Source: CALBPI01 sp045110335
GTDB lineage: Bacteria > Pseudomonadota > Gammaproteobacteria > Steroidobacterales > Woeseiaceae
Length of the DNA stretch: 64,000 nucleotides
NCBI GenBank assembly: GCA_045110335.1
Contig: JBGCGB010000033.1
Coordinates: 60,471-124,470 of the forward strand
Reading direction: 5' to 3'
Both the position numbers and the translations under genes were made by a program. The notes beneath the pieces are model-generated. The model was not told the origin of the DNA, did not search any database, and saw nothing but the letters and a program-made list of their open reading frames with translations. Position 1 is the first letter of the stretch, and every line of letters begins with the position of its first letter. Positions 7,979 through 17,901 of this stretch are shown one piece after another.

Positions 7979-10900
7979 CTATCCTTGCATCCGCAGGATG
8001 ACATCCCAGCGTTTCTCTAAGCGTTTCAATGAAACCTTTTCTTTGGTGCCCAGCGTTTGCGCAAACAAAGAGACGCGAAGTTCCTCGATTTGCCAACGGA
8101 AAATATCGACGGCCGAAGCTTGTTCCGGCCCCACGGTCAAACCACGTAGACGCTCCAGACGGCTGATGAGGCTTTTGATCATCGCCATGGACTCATGATC
8201 ACGCGACGGGTTCGAGGCAAAACGCTCCAATCGCAATTTAGCGGCGGCAAGATATCTAGGCACATCCGCCAACCTGTCTGCTGGGGTACGGGACAAGAAG
8301 CCGGGAAAAACCATTGCGGCGACTTGCTGGCCAACATCAGCGGTCGCTTCTTGCGCTTGCGTCGGTGCTTTGGCAAGCGCATTGCGCAACTCACTATGTC
8401 CCTTCAGGATCTTTAGCAGTTGCGCCTGAATGTTATTACCGCAGTTCACAACATCGGCGGCCCCTGTCGAGACCAATAGATCGAACGCATCATCGCTGCG
8501 GACTGTCTGAAAGTCAGTTCCAAACGCATGTTGCAAAGCGGCCGTTTGAACGTCATCAATCAATGTTGACGCACCCGGATCTTCGAAAGCCGCCCAAAGT
8601 AATGCGACCTCACGTTGTCCAAGCAGCTGTTTGCGCAGCTGCTTTAATGGCTGCGACATGCGAATAGCCAACAACTGGGTGACCGCTTGATCATGCGAAG
8701 AACGGCCTTGTTCTCCATCGAGAAAATCATGTGCTACGACACCAGATTGGACCACCTTCAGCGCTGGATAGAGTGTGAGCGTAACGCCGTTCGAGGTGGA
8801 TTGACGTTCTGTCGGCAGATGGCCGAATTGCCAGTCCCGTGCCGGCGCTTGTGTTTTGGTTGCCGCTTTCGTCGTTTGCTGCGCCGGCGACTTGCGTCTT
8901 TCCGCAGCTTGCAGCTCTGTCAAGTCGCGACTTGAGGCAAGTGTCTTACCCTGATCATCAATGATGACCACACGAGGCCGCCAAAATGGTTGCTCTACGA
9001 CATCGTCCCACGTTCCAACGGACACATCCATTGCATACTCCCGCAACATGAGCCGCGTCAGTCGTTCATCGAGCGACCCCCGCTCCTGCTCCCGAATCAG
9101 CTGCGCGCTGATCTTTTTCGCGTTATCCGCAAGCGGCTGAAGTTGTTTTCGACGGGCTTTCGGCAAACGTCGCAATCTGGCCTCCACGCGACGCGCGAGG
9201 TATTCCGGGACTGCCGCATCTACCTGCGATCGCCGCAGTGCCGTCAACAGCGCTCTTGGAATTCGAATGCTTGCGCCGTCGTGTTCAACCGCCGCAGGCG
9301 TGAACTGATAATCAATCTTCAATCGATTGCCACCGACCTGATGCGTCGTCGGCAGTTCCGCAGCAGCTGAGCTATCCTCATCGGCCATCAGCTCATCACG
9401 ACTGAACGATAAACGTTGATTGCGTTGTTTTGCGTCCTTTTTAAGCCAACGCTTGAGGCCACCGACGTCAATGACGGACTCGGGTAACTGTTTCGCGTAC
9501 AACGCGGCGAAGTCTACCTCTCGTATCTCCAAAGGTCGGCGAAGTCTGCCCTCAAGACTCGCCAAGGCTTCCCGTTCTTGCCGATTGTGCATCACAAAAG
9601 GTGCTTTCAGCCTGACACGATCGGCGACTAGCCCCTCACGCAAGAACACGTCGCGTGCACCGAAAGGATCAACCGTACCGTAGTCGACCCGTTCGTTTGC
9701 GCGCACCACCAAACCAAAAAGCAAACTGGTTCGCTTGGCTTCGACCCGACCTTTTCGCGCATTCCAATAGGGCTTGTCATAGTCGAATTGCAAAAGATGC
9801 GAGCCAACCGATACAAGCCATTGACTATCAATGGTTGCAACAGAACGTGCAAAACGCTTTTGCGTTTGCACGATTTCCAATGCCATCACCCATTTTGGCG
9901 TGCGGCCGCTCAACACCGATGCAGGATGCAATCGAAATCTACGTCGAGCAGCACCCTCATACTCACCGTTCTCCGCATGCGTGCCCACCTGCGACAGTAA
10001 CCCCTGCAAAAAGCGTTGATGTAAAGCGAGGCTTTCCTTTTCGTTCCAGGCACGTTTGATATCCAGCGCCCGAATATCAATCTTGAGTTGCTTCGCCAAC
10101 TGTCCGGCCACTTCCCGCCATTCTCGCAATCGACGCACCGACAAAAAACGACTTTGGCACCAACGCTCGTAGGCGCTCCGGCCTTGTTCTTTCCGGGCCT
10201 GCTCCGCATGTCGCCAAATGTTAGCGAGCGTCGCGAAATCGGAAGCCTCATCGGCAAACTTTGCATGTGCATCATCGGCAGCGCTCGCCTGCTCCAATGG
10301 ACGTTGCCGTGGATCCTGAATGGACAATCCCGCCACGACAATAATGGCCCATTCGGAAACGGCCGATTTGTCCAGTTGCCACAACATGCGCCCCAGTCGC
10401 GGATCCAATGGCACTTGCGCTAACCAGCGTCCGAGTTTCGTTAGTCGCTCTTCGCTATCCAATGCACCGAGCTCGAACAGCAAACGACGCGCATCATCAA
10501 TCTGACCGACGTCGGGTTTATCGAGAAAAGGAAAGTCCTCGACTTCCGATAGTCTTAATGCGGCCATTTGCAACACAACGCTGGCCAGGTTCGTCCGGAT
10601 AATCTCGGCATCGGTAAACTCGGCCCGTTGATCGAAATCCGCCTCGTCGTAGAGGCGAACGCAAACACCGGGACCGAGACGGCCACATCGACCTGCGCGT
10701 TGGTTCGCACTCGCTATTGAGATTGGCTCGAGTTGTAATCGCTGAACCCGACTGCGCGCCGAGTAGCGACTGACGCGTGCAAGACCACTATCAATAACTG
10801 CGCCAATCCTCGGTACCGTCAATGACGTCTCGGCAACATTCGTTGCGAGCACGATCCGTCTAGCGCTTGACGACCGGAACACACGGTTCTGGGCATCATC

Positions 10901-11833
10901 GGAAAGCCGCCCAAACAGTGGCAAAATTTCCCAATGATCACCGAGCGCGCGACCGCTTTTAACGAGCGCTTTCTCACAGTCGCGAATCTCCCGCTCCCCG
11001 GGGAGAAACACGAGGATGTCTCTTGCATTCTTGGGGAAGCGATGAGACTGCAAGCCCTTCACTGCCTCGCACACGCGCCGCGCCAACACCCGCGAGTCGT
11101 CAGCGCTATCGCCGTTCTCGTCGTAGCGAGTCTCGACCGGGTAACCGCGGCCCGACACTTCGATCACAGGTGCGTCACCAAAGTGCGCAGCGAAGCGCTC
11201 ATGGTCGATCGTCGCCGATGTGATTATGACGCGTAAATCAGGGCGGCGCGGCAAGATGGTAGCCAGCAAGCCAATAAGAAAATCAATATTGAGACTACGC
11301 TCGTGCGCTTCATCAATAATGATGACTTCATAGGCTAACAAAAGCTTGTCGCGCGAAAACTCGGATAGCAACAGGCCGTCAGTCATTAACTTGACGAGTG
11401 TGTCCGGATTGCTTTTGTCATCAAATCGAACACCGTAACCCACATGCTCGCCCAATTTGCTGCCGGTTTGCTCGGCGATCCGCGACGCGACCGATCGGGC
11501 AGCAATGCGACGCGGCTGGGTATGGCCGATCATGCCACGCCGTCCGAACCCGGCTGCCAATGCGTAGCGCGGTAACTGTGTAGTCTTTCCCGACCCAGTC
11601 TCACCGGATACCACCACGACTTGATGTGATCGCAGCGCATCGATGACCTCATCGCGACGCGCTTCGATTGGCAGACTGGTATCCGGCGTCTCATCCGGCT
11701 GCCAGGCTTGCCGCGATTCCAGACGCGCGCTGGATTCCGCCAATTGCTCGGCAGACAGGGTTCGTTGTTGGCTCAGAAACTGCTCACGCAACATCAACGT
11801 CTGCAGTGAACTACGGGGATCGAGAGTACTCAT
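7979..11833 (-). CDS. hrpA: ATP-dependent RNA helicase HrpA (DEAH box)
   Basis: A 1284-residue helicase close to the usual HrpA length of about 1300. Walker A GETGSGKTT is at residues 77-85, DEAH at 174-177, SAT near 206, and motif VI QRAGRCGR near 380. These are followed by the helicase-associated and OB-fold regions and the long C-terminal domain typical of HrpA, rather than of the shorter HrpB. In E. coli HrpA resolves stalled or collided ribosomes on mRNA; this is family knowledge. It heads a same-strand run with the asparaginase-like gene 63 nt downstream (21 nt if that gene starts at 7957). The start is the ATG at 11833. Confidence 0.96.
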   Translation of the reverse strand: MSTLDPRSSLQTLMLREQFLSQQRTLSAEQLAESSARLESRQAWQPDETPDTSLPIEARRDEVIDALRSHQVVVVSGETGSGKTTQLPRYALAAGFGRRGMIGHTQPRRIAARSVASRIAEQTGSKLGEHVGYGVRFDDKSNPDTLVKLMTDGLLLSEFSRDKLLLAYEVIIIDEAHERSLNIDFLIGLLATILPRRPDLRVIITSATIDHERFAAHFGDAPVIEVSGRGYPVETRYDENGDSADDSRVLARRVCEAVKGLQSHRFPKNARDILVFLPGEREIRDCEKALVKSGRALGDHWEILPLFGRLSDDAQNRVFRSSSARRIVLATNVAETSLTVPRIGAVIDSGLARVSRYSARSRVQRLQLEPISIASANQRAGRCGRLGPGVCVRLYDEADFDQRAEFTDAEIIRTNLASVVLQMAALRLSEVEDFPFLDKPDVGQIDDARRLLFELGALDSEERLTKLGRWLAQVPLDPRLGRMLWQLDKSAVSEWAIIVVAGLSIQDPRQRPLEQASAADDAHAKFADEASDFATLANIWRHAEQARKEQGRSAYERWCQSRFLSVRRLREWREVAGQLAKQLKIDIRALDIKRAWNEKESLALHQRFLQGLLSQVGTHAENGEYEGAARRRFRLHPASVLSGRTPKWVMALEIVQTQKRFARSVATIDSQWLVSVGSHLLQFDYDKPYWNARKGRVEAKRTSLLFGLVVRANERVDYGTVDPFGARDVFLREGLVADRVRLKAPFVMHNRQEREALASLEGRLRRPLEIREVDFAALYAKQLPESVIDVGGLKRWLKKDAKQRNQRLSFSRDELMADEDSSAAAELPTTHQVGGNRLKIDYQFTPAAVEHDGASIRIPRALLTALRRSQVDAAVPEYLARRVEARLRRLPKARRKQLQPLADNAKKISAQLIREQERGSLDERLTRLMLREYAMDVSVGTWDDVVEQPFWRPRVVIIDDQGKTLASSRDLTELQAAERRKSPAQQTTKAATKTQAPARDWQFGHLPTERQSTSNGVTLTLYPALKVVQSGVVAHDFLDGEQGRSSHDQAVTQLLAIRMSQPLKQLRKQLLGQREVALLWAAFEDPGASTLIDDVQTAALQHAFGTDFQTVRSDDAFDLLVSTGAADVVNCGNNIQAQLLKILKGHSELRNALAKAPTQAQEATADVGQQVAAMVFPGFLSRTPADRLADVPRYLAAAKLRLERFASNPSRDHESMAMIKSLISRLERLRGLTVGPEQASAVDIFRWQIEELRVSLFAQTLGTKEKVSLKRLEKRWDVILRMQG

Positions 11834-11875
11834 TCTGCTTGTATTGTCTCACGACGGCAGGCAGATGTAGATGCT

Positions 11876-13231
11876 TTAGCCGGCAGGAAAAATCAGTGAA
11901 ATCTGCGCGCCGCCCAGTTCAGTGCTGCGATCGATCCGGATCTGGCCACTATAGAGCGCCATCATTTCATTGACGACAGACAAACCGATACCAGTTCCCG
12001 GCGTGGACTCATCCAGCCGCTTGCCGCGCTCCAATGTGGATTGCGCTTTGTGCTCGGGAATACCGGCGCCGTCATCACTCACGATAAGCAGCACTCCGGG
12101 CCGCTCGCCCGACGATGGTTCGATAACTTCGCCTTCTATAACCACACGTCGCTCACACCATTTGTAAGCATTGTCGAGCACATTCCCCAGCACCTCAATC
12201 AAATCGCCGCGATCACCGAAAAATTGCAAATCAACCTCCAGCAACATCTCTGCGACAACGCGCTTTTCGCGATAAACCTTATCCAGGCCGCCCAACAACT
12301 CAGACACTTCGGGTTCAACCGCAACAGCACCACGACCTATCAAACGACCACCAGCCGCGACCGGACGAGCAAGTTGGTAACTCACAATGTCCTGCATTCG
12401 ATCGAGCTCTCCGACAACGCCATCAATTTGCCGGCCACTAATCAAACTGCGCGCAGCAGCAAGCGGTGTCTTCAAGCTATGTGCGAGATTCGCCAGCGTT
12501 TGTTGATAACGCGCAACCCGCTTTTGCTCGCTATCGAGTAATCCGTTGAGGTTACGTGCAACACCTGTTAACTCGCTTGGATAGTTACTCGACAGCTTCT
12601 CCCGTTGACCGGACTCTACCGATTCAATCTCCCGTTCGATCTGTCCCAATGGTCTTAGCAGCACGGACAACAGCGCGGCAATCACAATCAACAAGACCAG
12701 CGCGATGACGCCAAAGGCAAGATAGAGTTGATTGCGGAAACTGGCCATTTGTTGGTTGAGGCTCATGCGGCTTTCGGCAACGCTGAACGCGAAATAGCGT
12801 TCATCACCATTCTCAAATTGCCAAACGACACCGATACTCAAGACGACAAGCGCGTCGCCGTCACCCGTCGTTTGTTCACTGAATACTCGTTGGCCAATAT
12901 TTGGGAGCGGCAATTCGGGCTGTAACTCCACCCCCAGAGACGACGCTGATCGCCAATAGATCGTACCGTCCTGCAATCGAACCTTTGCGTACAACCCGGA
13001 CGCGGGCGCATTCAATCTGGGTTCCGGCATATCGAAAGGCAACGCCAATGCATCTTCTTCTGCAGATTGGGCTACAGCCAATAGTGTAATGACCTGACTA
13101 TCCAGCAGTTCGCGTTGCGCTGACTCCAGCGCCGCCAGAAAACTTCGGTCGATGACGGCGCCAAGGAACGCAAAACTAATCGTCAGTAGCAGGCTCGTCA
13201 GCGCCAACAAACGGAACCGCAGCGAATTCAT
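11876..13231 (-). CDS. phoQ: PhoQ-like sensor histidine kinase
   Basis: A 451-residue inner-membrane histidine kinase. Transmembrane segments are at about 7-29 and 169-193, flanking a periplasmic sensor region of about 140 residues that contains acidic stretches. A HAMP-like segment follows, then the H box LAHSLKTPLAA with phospho-His at 251. The HSLKTPL form is characteristic of PhoQ-type kinases. The N box GNVLDNAYKW and the G boxes DDGAGIP and GTGIGLSVV are intact. It lies 9 nt after the response regulator gene, so the two are co-transcribed and partners. PhoQ in enterics senses low divalent cations, acid and antimicrobial peptides; whether this homologue does so is inference. Confidence 0.88.
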   Translation of the reverse strand: MNSLRFRLLALTSLLLTISFAFLGAVIDRSFLAALESAQRELLDSQVITLLAVAQSAEEDALALPFDMPEPRLNAPASGLYAKVRLQDGTIYWRSASSLGVELQPELPLPNIGQRVFSEQTTGDGDALVVLSIGVVWQFENGDERYFAFSVAESRMSLNQQMASFRNQLYLAFGVIALVLLIVIAALLSVLLRPLGQIEREIESVESGQREKLSSNYPSELTGVARNLNGLLDSEQKRVARYQQTLANLAHSLKTPLAAARSLISGRQIDGVVGELDRMQDIVSYQLARPVAAGGRLIGRGAVAVEPEVSELLGGLDKVYREKRVVAEMLLEVDLQFFGDRGDLIEVLGNVLDNAYKWCERRVVIEGEVIEPSSGERPGVLLIVSDDGAGIPEHKAQSTLERGKRLDESTPGTGIGLSVVNEMMALYSGQIRIDRSTELGGAQISLIFPAG

Positions 13232-13240
13232 CGACGGCCG

Positions 13241-13924
13241 CTAATCCGAAACCCTGGCTAGTGCGAACCGATACCCTCTGCCACGCAAAGTCTCGATCGG
13301 CTTTAGCGAATTATCGGGATCGAGCTTCTTGCGAAGACGACCGACAAACACTTCGATCACGTTGCTGTCACGCTCGAAGTCTTGATCATAGAGTCGCTCG
13401 GTAAGCTCGGTTTTGGAGATCACATCGCCGGCACGCAGCATCAAGTGCTCGAGCAGCGAATACTCGAAGCTCGTGAGCTCCACAGCTTCGCCTTTTACGG
13501 TCAACACCTGTTTCGCAGTGTCCAGTTTGATGTCGCCGCAATCCAACTCCGACGAGGCCCAACCCCCAGAGCGGCGAAGTAATGCATTAACCCGCGCCGA
13601 CAATTCCTGAAAATGAAACGGCTTGGCCACATAATCGTCAGCACCGGCCGTCAAGCCGTCTACCTTGTCCTGCCAACCATCACGGGCGGTCAGAATGAGG
13701 ATGGGATAGGTGCGACCCTCGGCGCGCAATTCGCGAATCAGTTCTAACCCGTTCTTCTTGGGCAAACCCAGATCGACAATCGCCAGATCCACGGGGTATT
13801 CGCGAGCGAAATAGAGCCCTTCTTCGCCATCGACGGCCGACTCAACTCGATACCCTTCCGCCAGCAGCTGGTTCTTCAGCGACTCGCGAAGCGTCTCGTC
13901 GTCTTCTACCAATAGTAATCTCAT
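13241..13924 (-). CDS. phoP: PhoP-like OmpR-family response regulator
   Basis: A 227-residue response regulator. The receiver domain has acidic pocket residues D8 and D9, phosphoacceptor Asp 51 in IVDLGLPKKNG, and Lys in VAKPF. A winged-helix OmpR/PhoB DNA-binding domain follows, with the typical ending RGRGYRFAL. The next gene is the PhoQ-like kinase, and a small exported PepSY protein gene lies 20 nt upstream. A PepSY-regulator-kinase order is recurrent in Pseudomonas- and Xanthomonas-type genomes. It should act in the cytoplasm as the transcription factor of this pair; its regulon cannot be read here. Confidence 0.9.
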   Translation of the reverse strand: MRLLLVEDDETLRESLKNQLLAEGYRVESAVDGEEGLYFAREYPVDLAIVDLGLPKKNGLELIRELRAEGRTYPILILTARDGWQDKVDGLTAGADDYVAKPFHFQELSARVNALLRRSGGWASSELDCGDIKLDTAKQVLTVKGEAVELTSFEYSLLEHLMLRAGDVISKTELTERLYDQDFERDSNVIEVFVGRLRKKLDPDNSLKPIETLRGRGYRFALARVSD

Positions 13925-13944
13925 CCAAAAAGCCTCAACCGCGC

Positions 13945-14235
13945 TTAGTTCGCGTTAATCCGTACCGTGCGGACACGGCCTTCGTCGGTCAGGACCTTGA
14001 TCACATGCTGGCGCCGACCGCCAGAGCCACGCGTTTCGGCGCTTAGAATCCGCCCGCCATACTGTTTACGCACGCGCCGCACGGCTTGTTCCAGCGTCAC
14101 CTTGTCAGCGTAGGTCGCATCATCCGTCTTGCTGATCGCCGGTGCTTCGACGACCGATGTCGCTGCTAATGCATCAGCTTCTCCGGGAGAGAGCGCGATG
14201 GCTAGCACAAGCGTAATGGCGAGTTTGCGAATCAT
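13945..14235 (-). CDS. Small exported PepSY-domain protein
   Basis: About 96 residues: a signal peptide (IRKLAITLVLAIALS and onward), a short linker, then a single PepSY-like module from about residue 45 to the end (VTLEQAVRRVRKQYGG, HVIKVLTDEGRVRTV). ATG 14235 is preferred over an in-frame upstream start at 14271 because GGAAAA precedes it and the signal peptide begins there. It sits just upstream of the PhoP/PhoQ-like pair in the same direction and is probably in that operon. PepSY modules often inhibit peptidases or bind peptides; here a modulatory role toward the periplasmic part of the kinase is a guess from context. Confidence 0.72.
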   Translation of the reverse strand: MIRKLAITLVLAIALSPGEADALAATSVVEAPAISKTDDATYADKVTLEQAVRRVRKQYGGRILSAETRGSGGRRQHVIKVLTDEGRVRTVRINAN

Positions 14236-14312
14236 AAACGTGATTTTCCGGTGTTCAGTGTGGCATTGCAATGATCAAGCGCACGATGGCCGAATGCATT
14301 TGCGAAGCAAGA

Positions 14313-14870
14313 CTACCGTCTGACCGGCTCAACCCGCACGCGTACCCGAATCCGATCGCCCGGATCGCTTTCGGTGCGCGTCGTATAGGTTTCACCCTTA
14401 TAACGATAAGTCACCCGGTATCCTTCGACTCGGTCGCGCGTTTCGTACTCATAGCGAGTCTCGCAAAAGCGCTCGGTTCGCGTTCTAACCTGGCTTTCGG
14501 CCCGCTGGCCGTCGTTAGCCGCAGCGGCGCCAATCACAGTACCCAGCGCGGTCATCGCATCGCGTCCACCGCCGTCACCAAATTGATTGCCAATGACACC
14601 GCCAATGATTGCGCCAGCTATCGTGCGACCAACACCGTCCCGGCGGCGCGTTTCATAGCGCACCGGGCGTTCATAGCATTCGCGGACCGGCACTTCCACG
14701 CTGATCGTCCTGATCAATGGTTTTACGTCCAAAACCCGTGCATAGCGGTATTGGTCGGGGGCTTGATAGCCACGGCTGGAAACACGTTGCGGATCTGCAA
14801 ACGCGCTCTGGCTCGCAACGGCAGCGATCGCTGCACCTAACAATAGGGGTTTTACTGAAAATGACTGCAT
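14313..14870 (-). CDS. Glycine-zipper (2TM) envelope protein
   Basis: A 185-residue exported protein. A signal peptide ends around SQSAFA. A basic, Tyr-rich region follows, then a glycine-zipper segment at about residues 90-115 (IAGAIIGGVIGNQFG and a second hydrophobic GTVIGAAAA), then a charged C-terminus rich in Arg, Glu and Tyr. This is the glycine zipper 2TM layout of SlyB/Rick17kDa-like surface antigens, but without a lipobox, so probably periplasmic or outer-membrane associated. ATG 14870 is chosen because GGAGTAAGG precedes it. It lies upstream of, and in the same direction as, the PepSY-phoPQ-like genes. Function is not known. Confidence 0.75.
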   Translation of the reverse strand: MQSFSVKPLLLGAAIAAVASQSAFADPQRVSSRGYQAPDQYRYARVLDVKPLIRTISVEVPVRECYERPVRYETRRRDGVGRTIAGAIIGGVIGNQFGDGGGRDAMTALGTVIGAAAANDGQRAESQVRTRTERFCETRYEYETRDRVEGYRVTYRYKGETYTTRTESDPGDRIRVRVRVEPVRR

Positions 14871-14954
14871 GACCTTACTCCATCTCAAAACATGCCGGGG
14901 TTCCCCGACCTTGGAGCCAAGATTAAGCCCTGCAGCCTGAATCGATCCTGAACG

Positions 14955-15737
14955 CTAGTCAGTCGACCGGTTTTTCTTTTTCGCTTGCTGCCACGCCGCT
15001 TCCAAGTCAGCCGTGCTAACGCCGTGCATTCCCGCCGGGTAATCGGCTTCAACGCTTCGAAAACGTTTCTCGAACTTCCGGTTTGCACGCCTAAGTGATT
15101 GTTCTGGATCAATTTCCAGTGATCGCGCCAGCTGTACAACGGAGAACAATAAGTCGCCCAATTCCTCCTCCATCAAATCGGCCTGACCGGTTTGCATGGC
15201 TTCCGCCAGTTCCTGACGCTCTTCATCGATTTTGGGGAGAACATCCTCCGCGCACGCCCAATCAAAGCCCGCGCGACTGGCTCTTGCGCCCAACTTGGCA
15301 CTCCGAGTCAGCGCGGCCATACCCGCTGGCACGTCATCCAAAGCGCTCTCGCGGGCCTTCTTAGCCGCGCGTTCCTGCTGCTTGATCTGCTCCCAGCGCT
15401 CGATCTGCAGATCGGCATCACCACGCGGCGCCGCCTCAAACACATGCGGATGACGCCGGATCATTTTTTTGCAAATCGCATCAACGATATCCTGAAACGA
15501 GAACCGGTTTTCTTCAGACGCCAATTGCGCGTAAAAAGCGATCTGGAACAGTAAGTCGCCTAACTCGTCAGGCAACTCGTCTAGAGCATCCCGTTCAATA
15601 ACATCCGCGACCTCATAAGCCTCTTCAATCGTATAAGGCGCGATCGAACGATAGTCTTGCTCCAGATCCCAGGGGCAACCGGTTTGCGGATCGCGCAGTG
15701 CGGCCATTACATCAAGTAGTTTATTGATATCGGTCAT
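14955..15737 (-). CDS. mazG: Nucleoside triphosphate pyrophosphohydrolase MazG
   Basis: A 260-residue cytoplasmic enzyme with two MazG domains, normal for the long MazG. The first begins with CPWDLEQDYRSI and TIEEAYEVAD and has the metal-binding ELGDLLFQI helix; the second has RQELAEAM and EEELGDLLFSV. It hydrolyses (d)NTPs to monophosphate and pyrophosphate; in E. coli it is linked to clearing aberrant nucleotides and to ppGpp levels. Its ATG lies 4 nt after the Nudix gene stop, so the two are translated from one message. Confidence 0.94.
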   Translation of the reverse strand: MTDINKLLDVMAALRDPQTGCPWDLEQDYRSIAPYTIEEAYEVADVIERDALDELPDELGDLLFQIAFYAQLASEENRFSFQDIVDAICKKMIRRHPHVFEAAPRGDADLQIERWEQIKQQERAAKKARESALDDVPAGMAALTRSAKLGARASRAGFDWACAEDVLPKIDEERQELAEAMQTGQADLMEEELGDLLFSVVQLARSLEIDPEQSLRRANRKFEKRFRSVEADYPAGMHGVSTADLEAAWQQAKKKNRSTD

Positions 15738-15741
15738 AAAT

Positions 15742-16371
15742 CTATGAATTTATTATTTTTGCAAGCCTATTCAACACTGTTGCAGTAGCGCCCCAGATTC
15801 TACGACCATCCCAGCTAGCCTCCACCGTATCAAAACTGATTGCACCCAACGAGCGGCGCTCAACACGGTGTTGATTCAAATCCAGGACATGGCTTGCTGG
15901 CGCGAAAAACGCATCAGCAACCTCGTCTGTTTGCAGTTCAAGGCTTACCGGCTCGCTGACTAATCCTATGACCGGCGTCATGGCAAAATTACTAATGGTC
16001 CACTGCGGCTTGAGATAACCGACGACTTCCACCAGGGACGGATCCAATCCCACCTCTTCCCGGGCTTCACGTACCGCCGTGTCGGCTAAACCGCGATCTG
16101 CCGCTTCCTCTGCACCACCAGGAAAGCTGATTTGCCCGGCATGATGGCGCAAATGTGCGGCACGCTCAGTCAGCAGGACATCAATCTCGCCACCTTGTCG
16201 AACCACCAGCGGCACCAAAATCGCCGCAACCCGCAATCCTGAGCGGCCGCCGGCCGGCCAGTCTTCGGGTAGGCCAGTGGCATTTTCAGGCGGAATGATG
16301 TCTCGCGGCCCTGGCGCCGACCGATACGACGCCAACGCCGCACGAATGGTCGGTTCATCAAACGAGCCCAT
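15742..16371 (-). CDS. Nudix hydrolase, CoA pyrophosphatase (NudL type)
   Basis: A 209-residue Nudix protein with the full box, GGAEEAADRG followed by AVREAREEVGL, giving the metal-binding Glu residues. The preceding HHAGQISFPGG segment is the signature of the CoA-pyrophosphatase (NudL/Nudt7) subfamily. Expected reaction: CoA or acyl-CoA to phosphopantetheine plus 3',5'-ADP. It starts 3 nt after the fumC stop and is followed by mazG after 4 nt, so fumC, this gene and mazG look like one operon containing two house-cleaning phosphohydrolases. Confidence 0.9.
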   Translation of the reverse strand: MGSFDEPTIRAALASYRSAPGPRDIIPPENATGLPEDWPAGGRSGLRVAAILVPLVVRQGGEIDVLLTERAAHLRHHAGQISFPGGAEEAADRGLADTAVREAREEVGLDPSLVEVVGYLKPQWTISNFAMTPVIGLVSEPVSLELQTDEVADAFFAPASHVLDLNQHRVERRSLGAISFDTVEASWDGRRIWGATATVLNRLAKIINS

Positions 16372-16374
16372 GCG

Positions 16375-17772
16375 CTAGTTCTTAATCCCGCCTTCTGTCA
16401 GACCGGCAGGATCCAATAAACGATCCAATTCAGCGCTGTCCAGATCAGTCAGCTCAAGAGCAACTTCTTTGACGGGCCGCCCTTCGGCATAGGCTTGCTT
16501 AGCCACTTTGGCACCCAACTCATAGCCAATCACCGGATTCAGCGCCGTGACCAGGATCGGATTGCGATCGAGAGCGCGATTCAGATTCTCCTGATTCACG
16601 CTAAAGCCGGCAATCGCATCATCCGCCAAAGAGACCGATACATTTGATAGTAAATCAATGGACTGGAGAACATTCTTAGCAATTACTGGCAGCATTACAT
16701 TTAACTGAAAACTACCCGCTTGACCCGCAACAGTGACGGTCGTGTCGTTACCGATGACTTCAGCAGCGACCATCGCCGTGGCCTCCGGGATGACCGGATT
16801 GACTTTACCCGGCATGATGCTTGAGCCCGGCTGAAGCGCAGGCAATGCAATCTCGCCAAGCCCTGCCAATGGTCCAGAATTCATCCACCGCAAGTCATTG
16901 GCGATTTTCATCAAGCTGACGGCAATGACGCGCATCTGGCCAGACAACTCTACGGCCGTGTCCTGACAGGCCAGCGCTTCAAAAGCTGAATCCGCGGTCG
17001 TAAACGCTAGCCCGGTCTGCTCAGCAAGCAATGTCGCCACTTTGGCGCCAAAGCGGGGATGGGCGTTAATACCACTACCCACAGCCGTGCCGCCCTGCGC
17101 GATCGCCAATAGCCGAGGCATCGTCGATTCCAGCCGATCAATGCCATGATCAATCTGCGTCTTCCAGGCGTTTAACTCCTGACTCATTCTGACCGGCATC
17201 GCATCCATCAAATGCGTTCGGCCCGTTTTAATCACGTTATCGGTTTCCTCGGCCTTCTTTTCAAGCACCTTGGAGAGGTGGCGCAGCGCCGGTATCAGGC
17301 GTTCGTTAACGCCAAGCGCAGCGCTAACGTGAATGGTTGTCGGAATCACGTCATTACTGCTTTGCCCCATATTGACGTCATCATTCGGATGGATCGAGAC
17401 ATCAGCATCCTGATTGGCCAGATTTGAAATGACTTCATTGGCATTCATGTTGGAGCTTGTGCCGGAGCCAGTCTGGAAGACATCGACAGGGAATTGCTCG
17501 ATATGCTCGCCAGCAGCGATCGCTGCAGCCGCTTGCTGAATGGCCGCCGCTTTGCCGGAGCTCAGCAGTCCCAACTCGCCGTTTGCGCCAGCAGCAGCCC
17601 ATTTCACGCGCGCTAGCGCCGTAATAAACGCAGCCGGGAGTGGCTCTCCACTGATCTTAAAGTTGTTGATCGCACGCTGTGTTTGCGCAGCCCAAAGCGC
17701 CTCGGCGGGCACTTCCAGCGCTCCCATGCTGTCCTTTTCGATCCGTGTCGTCTTGTTAGTCATGCCGGTCAA
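16375..17772 (-). CDS. fumC: Fumarate hydratase class II
   Basis: A 465-residue iron-independent fumarase of the TCA cycle, interconverting fumarate and malate. The superfamily signature GSSIMPGKVNP is present, with upstream GSGTSSNMNANEV and NDDVNMGQSSNDV segments and the GRTHLMDAMP active-site region, all typical of FumC rather than aspartase. It heads a likely operon with the Nudix hydrolase and mazG, and is divergent from purB, another member of the same lyase superfamily, across 129 nt that must hold both promoters. Confidence 0.95.
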   Translation of the reverse strand: MTGMTNKTTRIEKDSMGALEVPAEALWAAQTQRAINNFKISGEPLPAAFITALARVKWAAAGANGELGLLSSGKAAAIQQAAAAIAAGEHIEQFPVDVFQTGSGTSSNMNANEVISNLANQDADVSIHPNDDVNMGQSSNDVIPTTIHVSAALGVNERLIPALRHLSKVLEKKAEETDNVIKTGRTHLMDAMPVRMSQELNAWKTQIDHGIDRLESTMPRLLAIAQGGTAVGSGINAHPRFGAKVATLLAEQTGLAFTTADSAFEALACQDTAVELSGQMRVIAVSLMKIANDLRWMNSGPLAGLGEIALPALQPGSSIMPGKVNPVIPEATAMVAAEVIGNDTTVTVAGQAGSFQLNVMLPVIAKNVLQSIDLLSNVSVSLADDAIAGFSVNQENLNRALDRNPILVTALNPVIGYELGAKVAKQAYAEGRPVKEVALELTDLDSAELDRLLDPAGLTEGGIKN

Positions 17773-17901
17773 TCTCTCCGCTTATCGTGTTTGCAAAGTC
17801 GCGCTGACAGTAGCGCTTCACGTGTTTCAGGCGTGTATAATTAGACGTTTGTTGGGCCTTGTCCAGCGACTGATGCAACTTCAACGCTAGCCGGAATAAG
17901 C

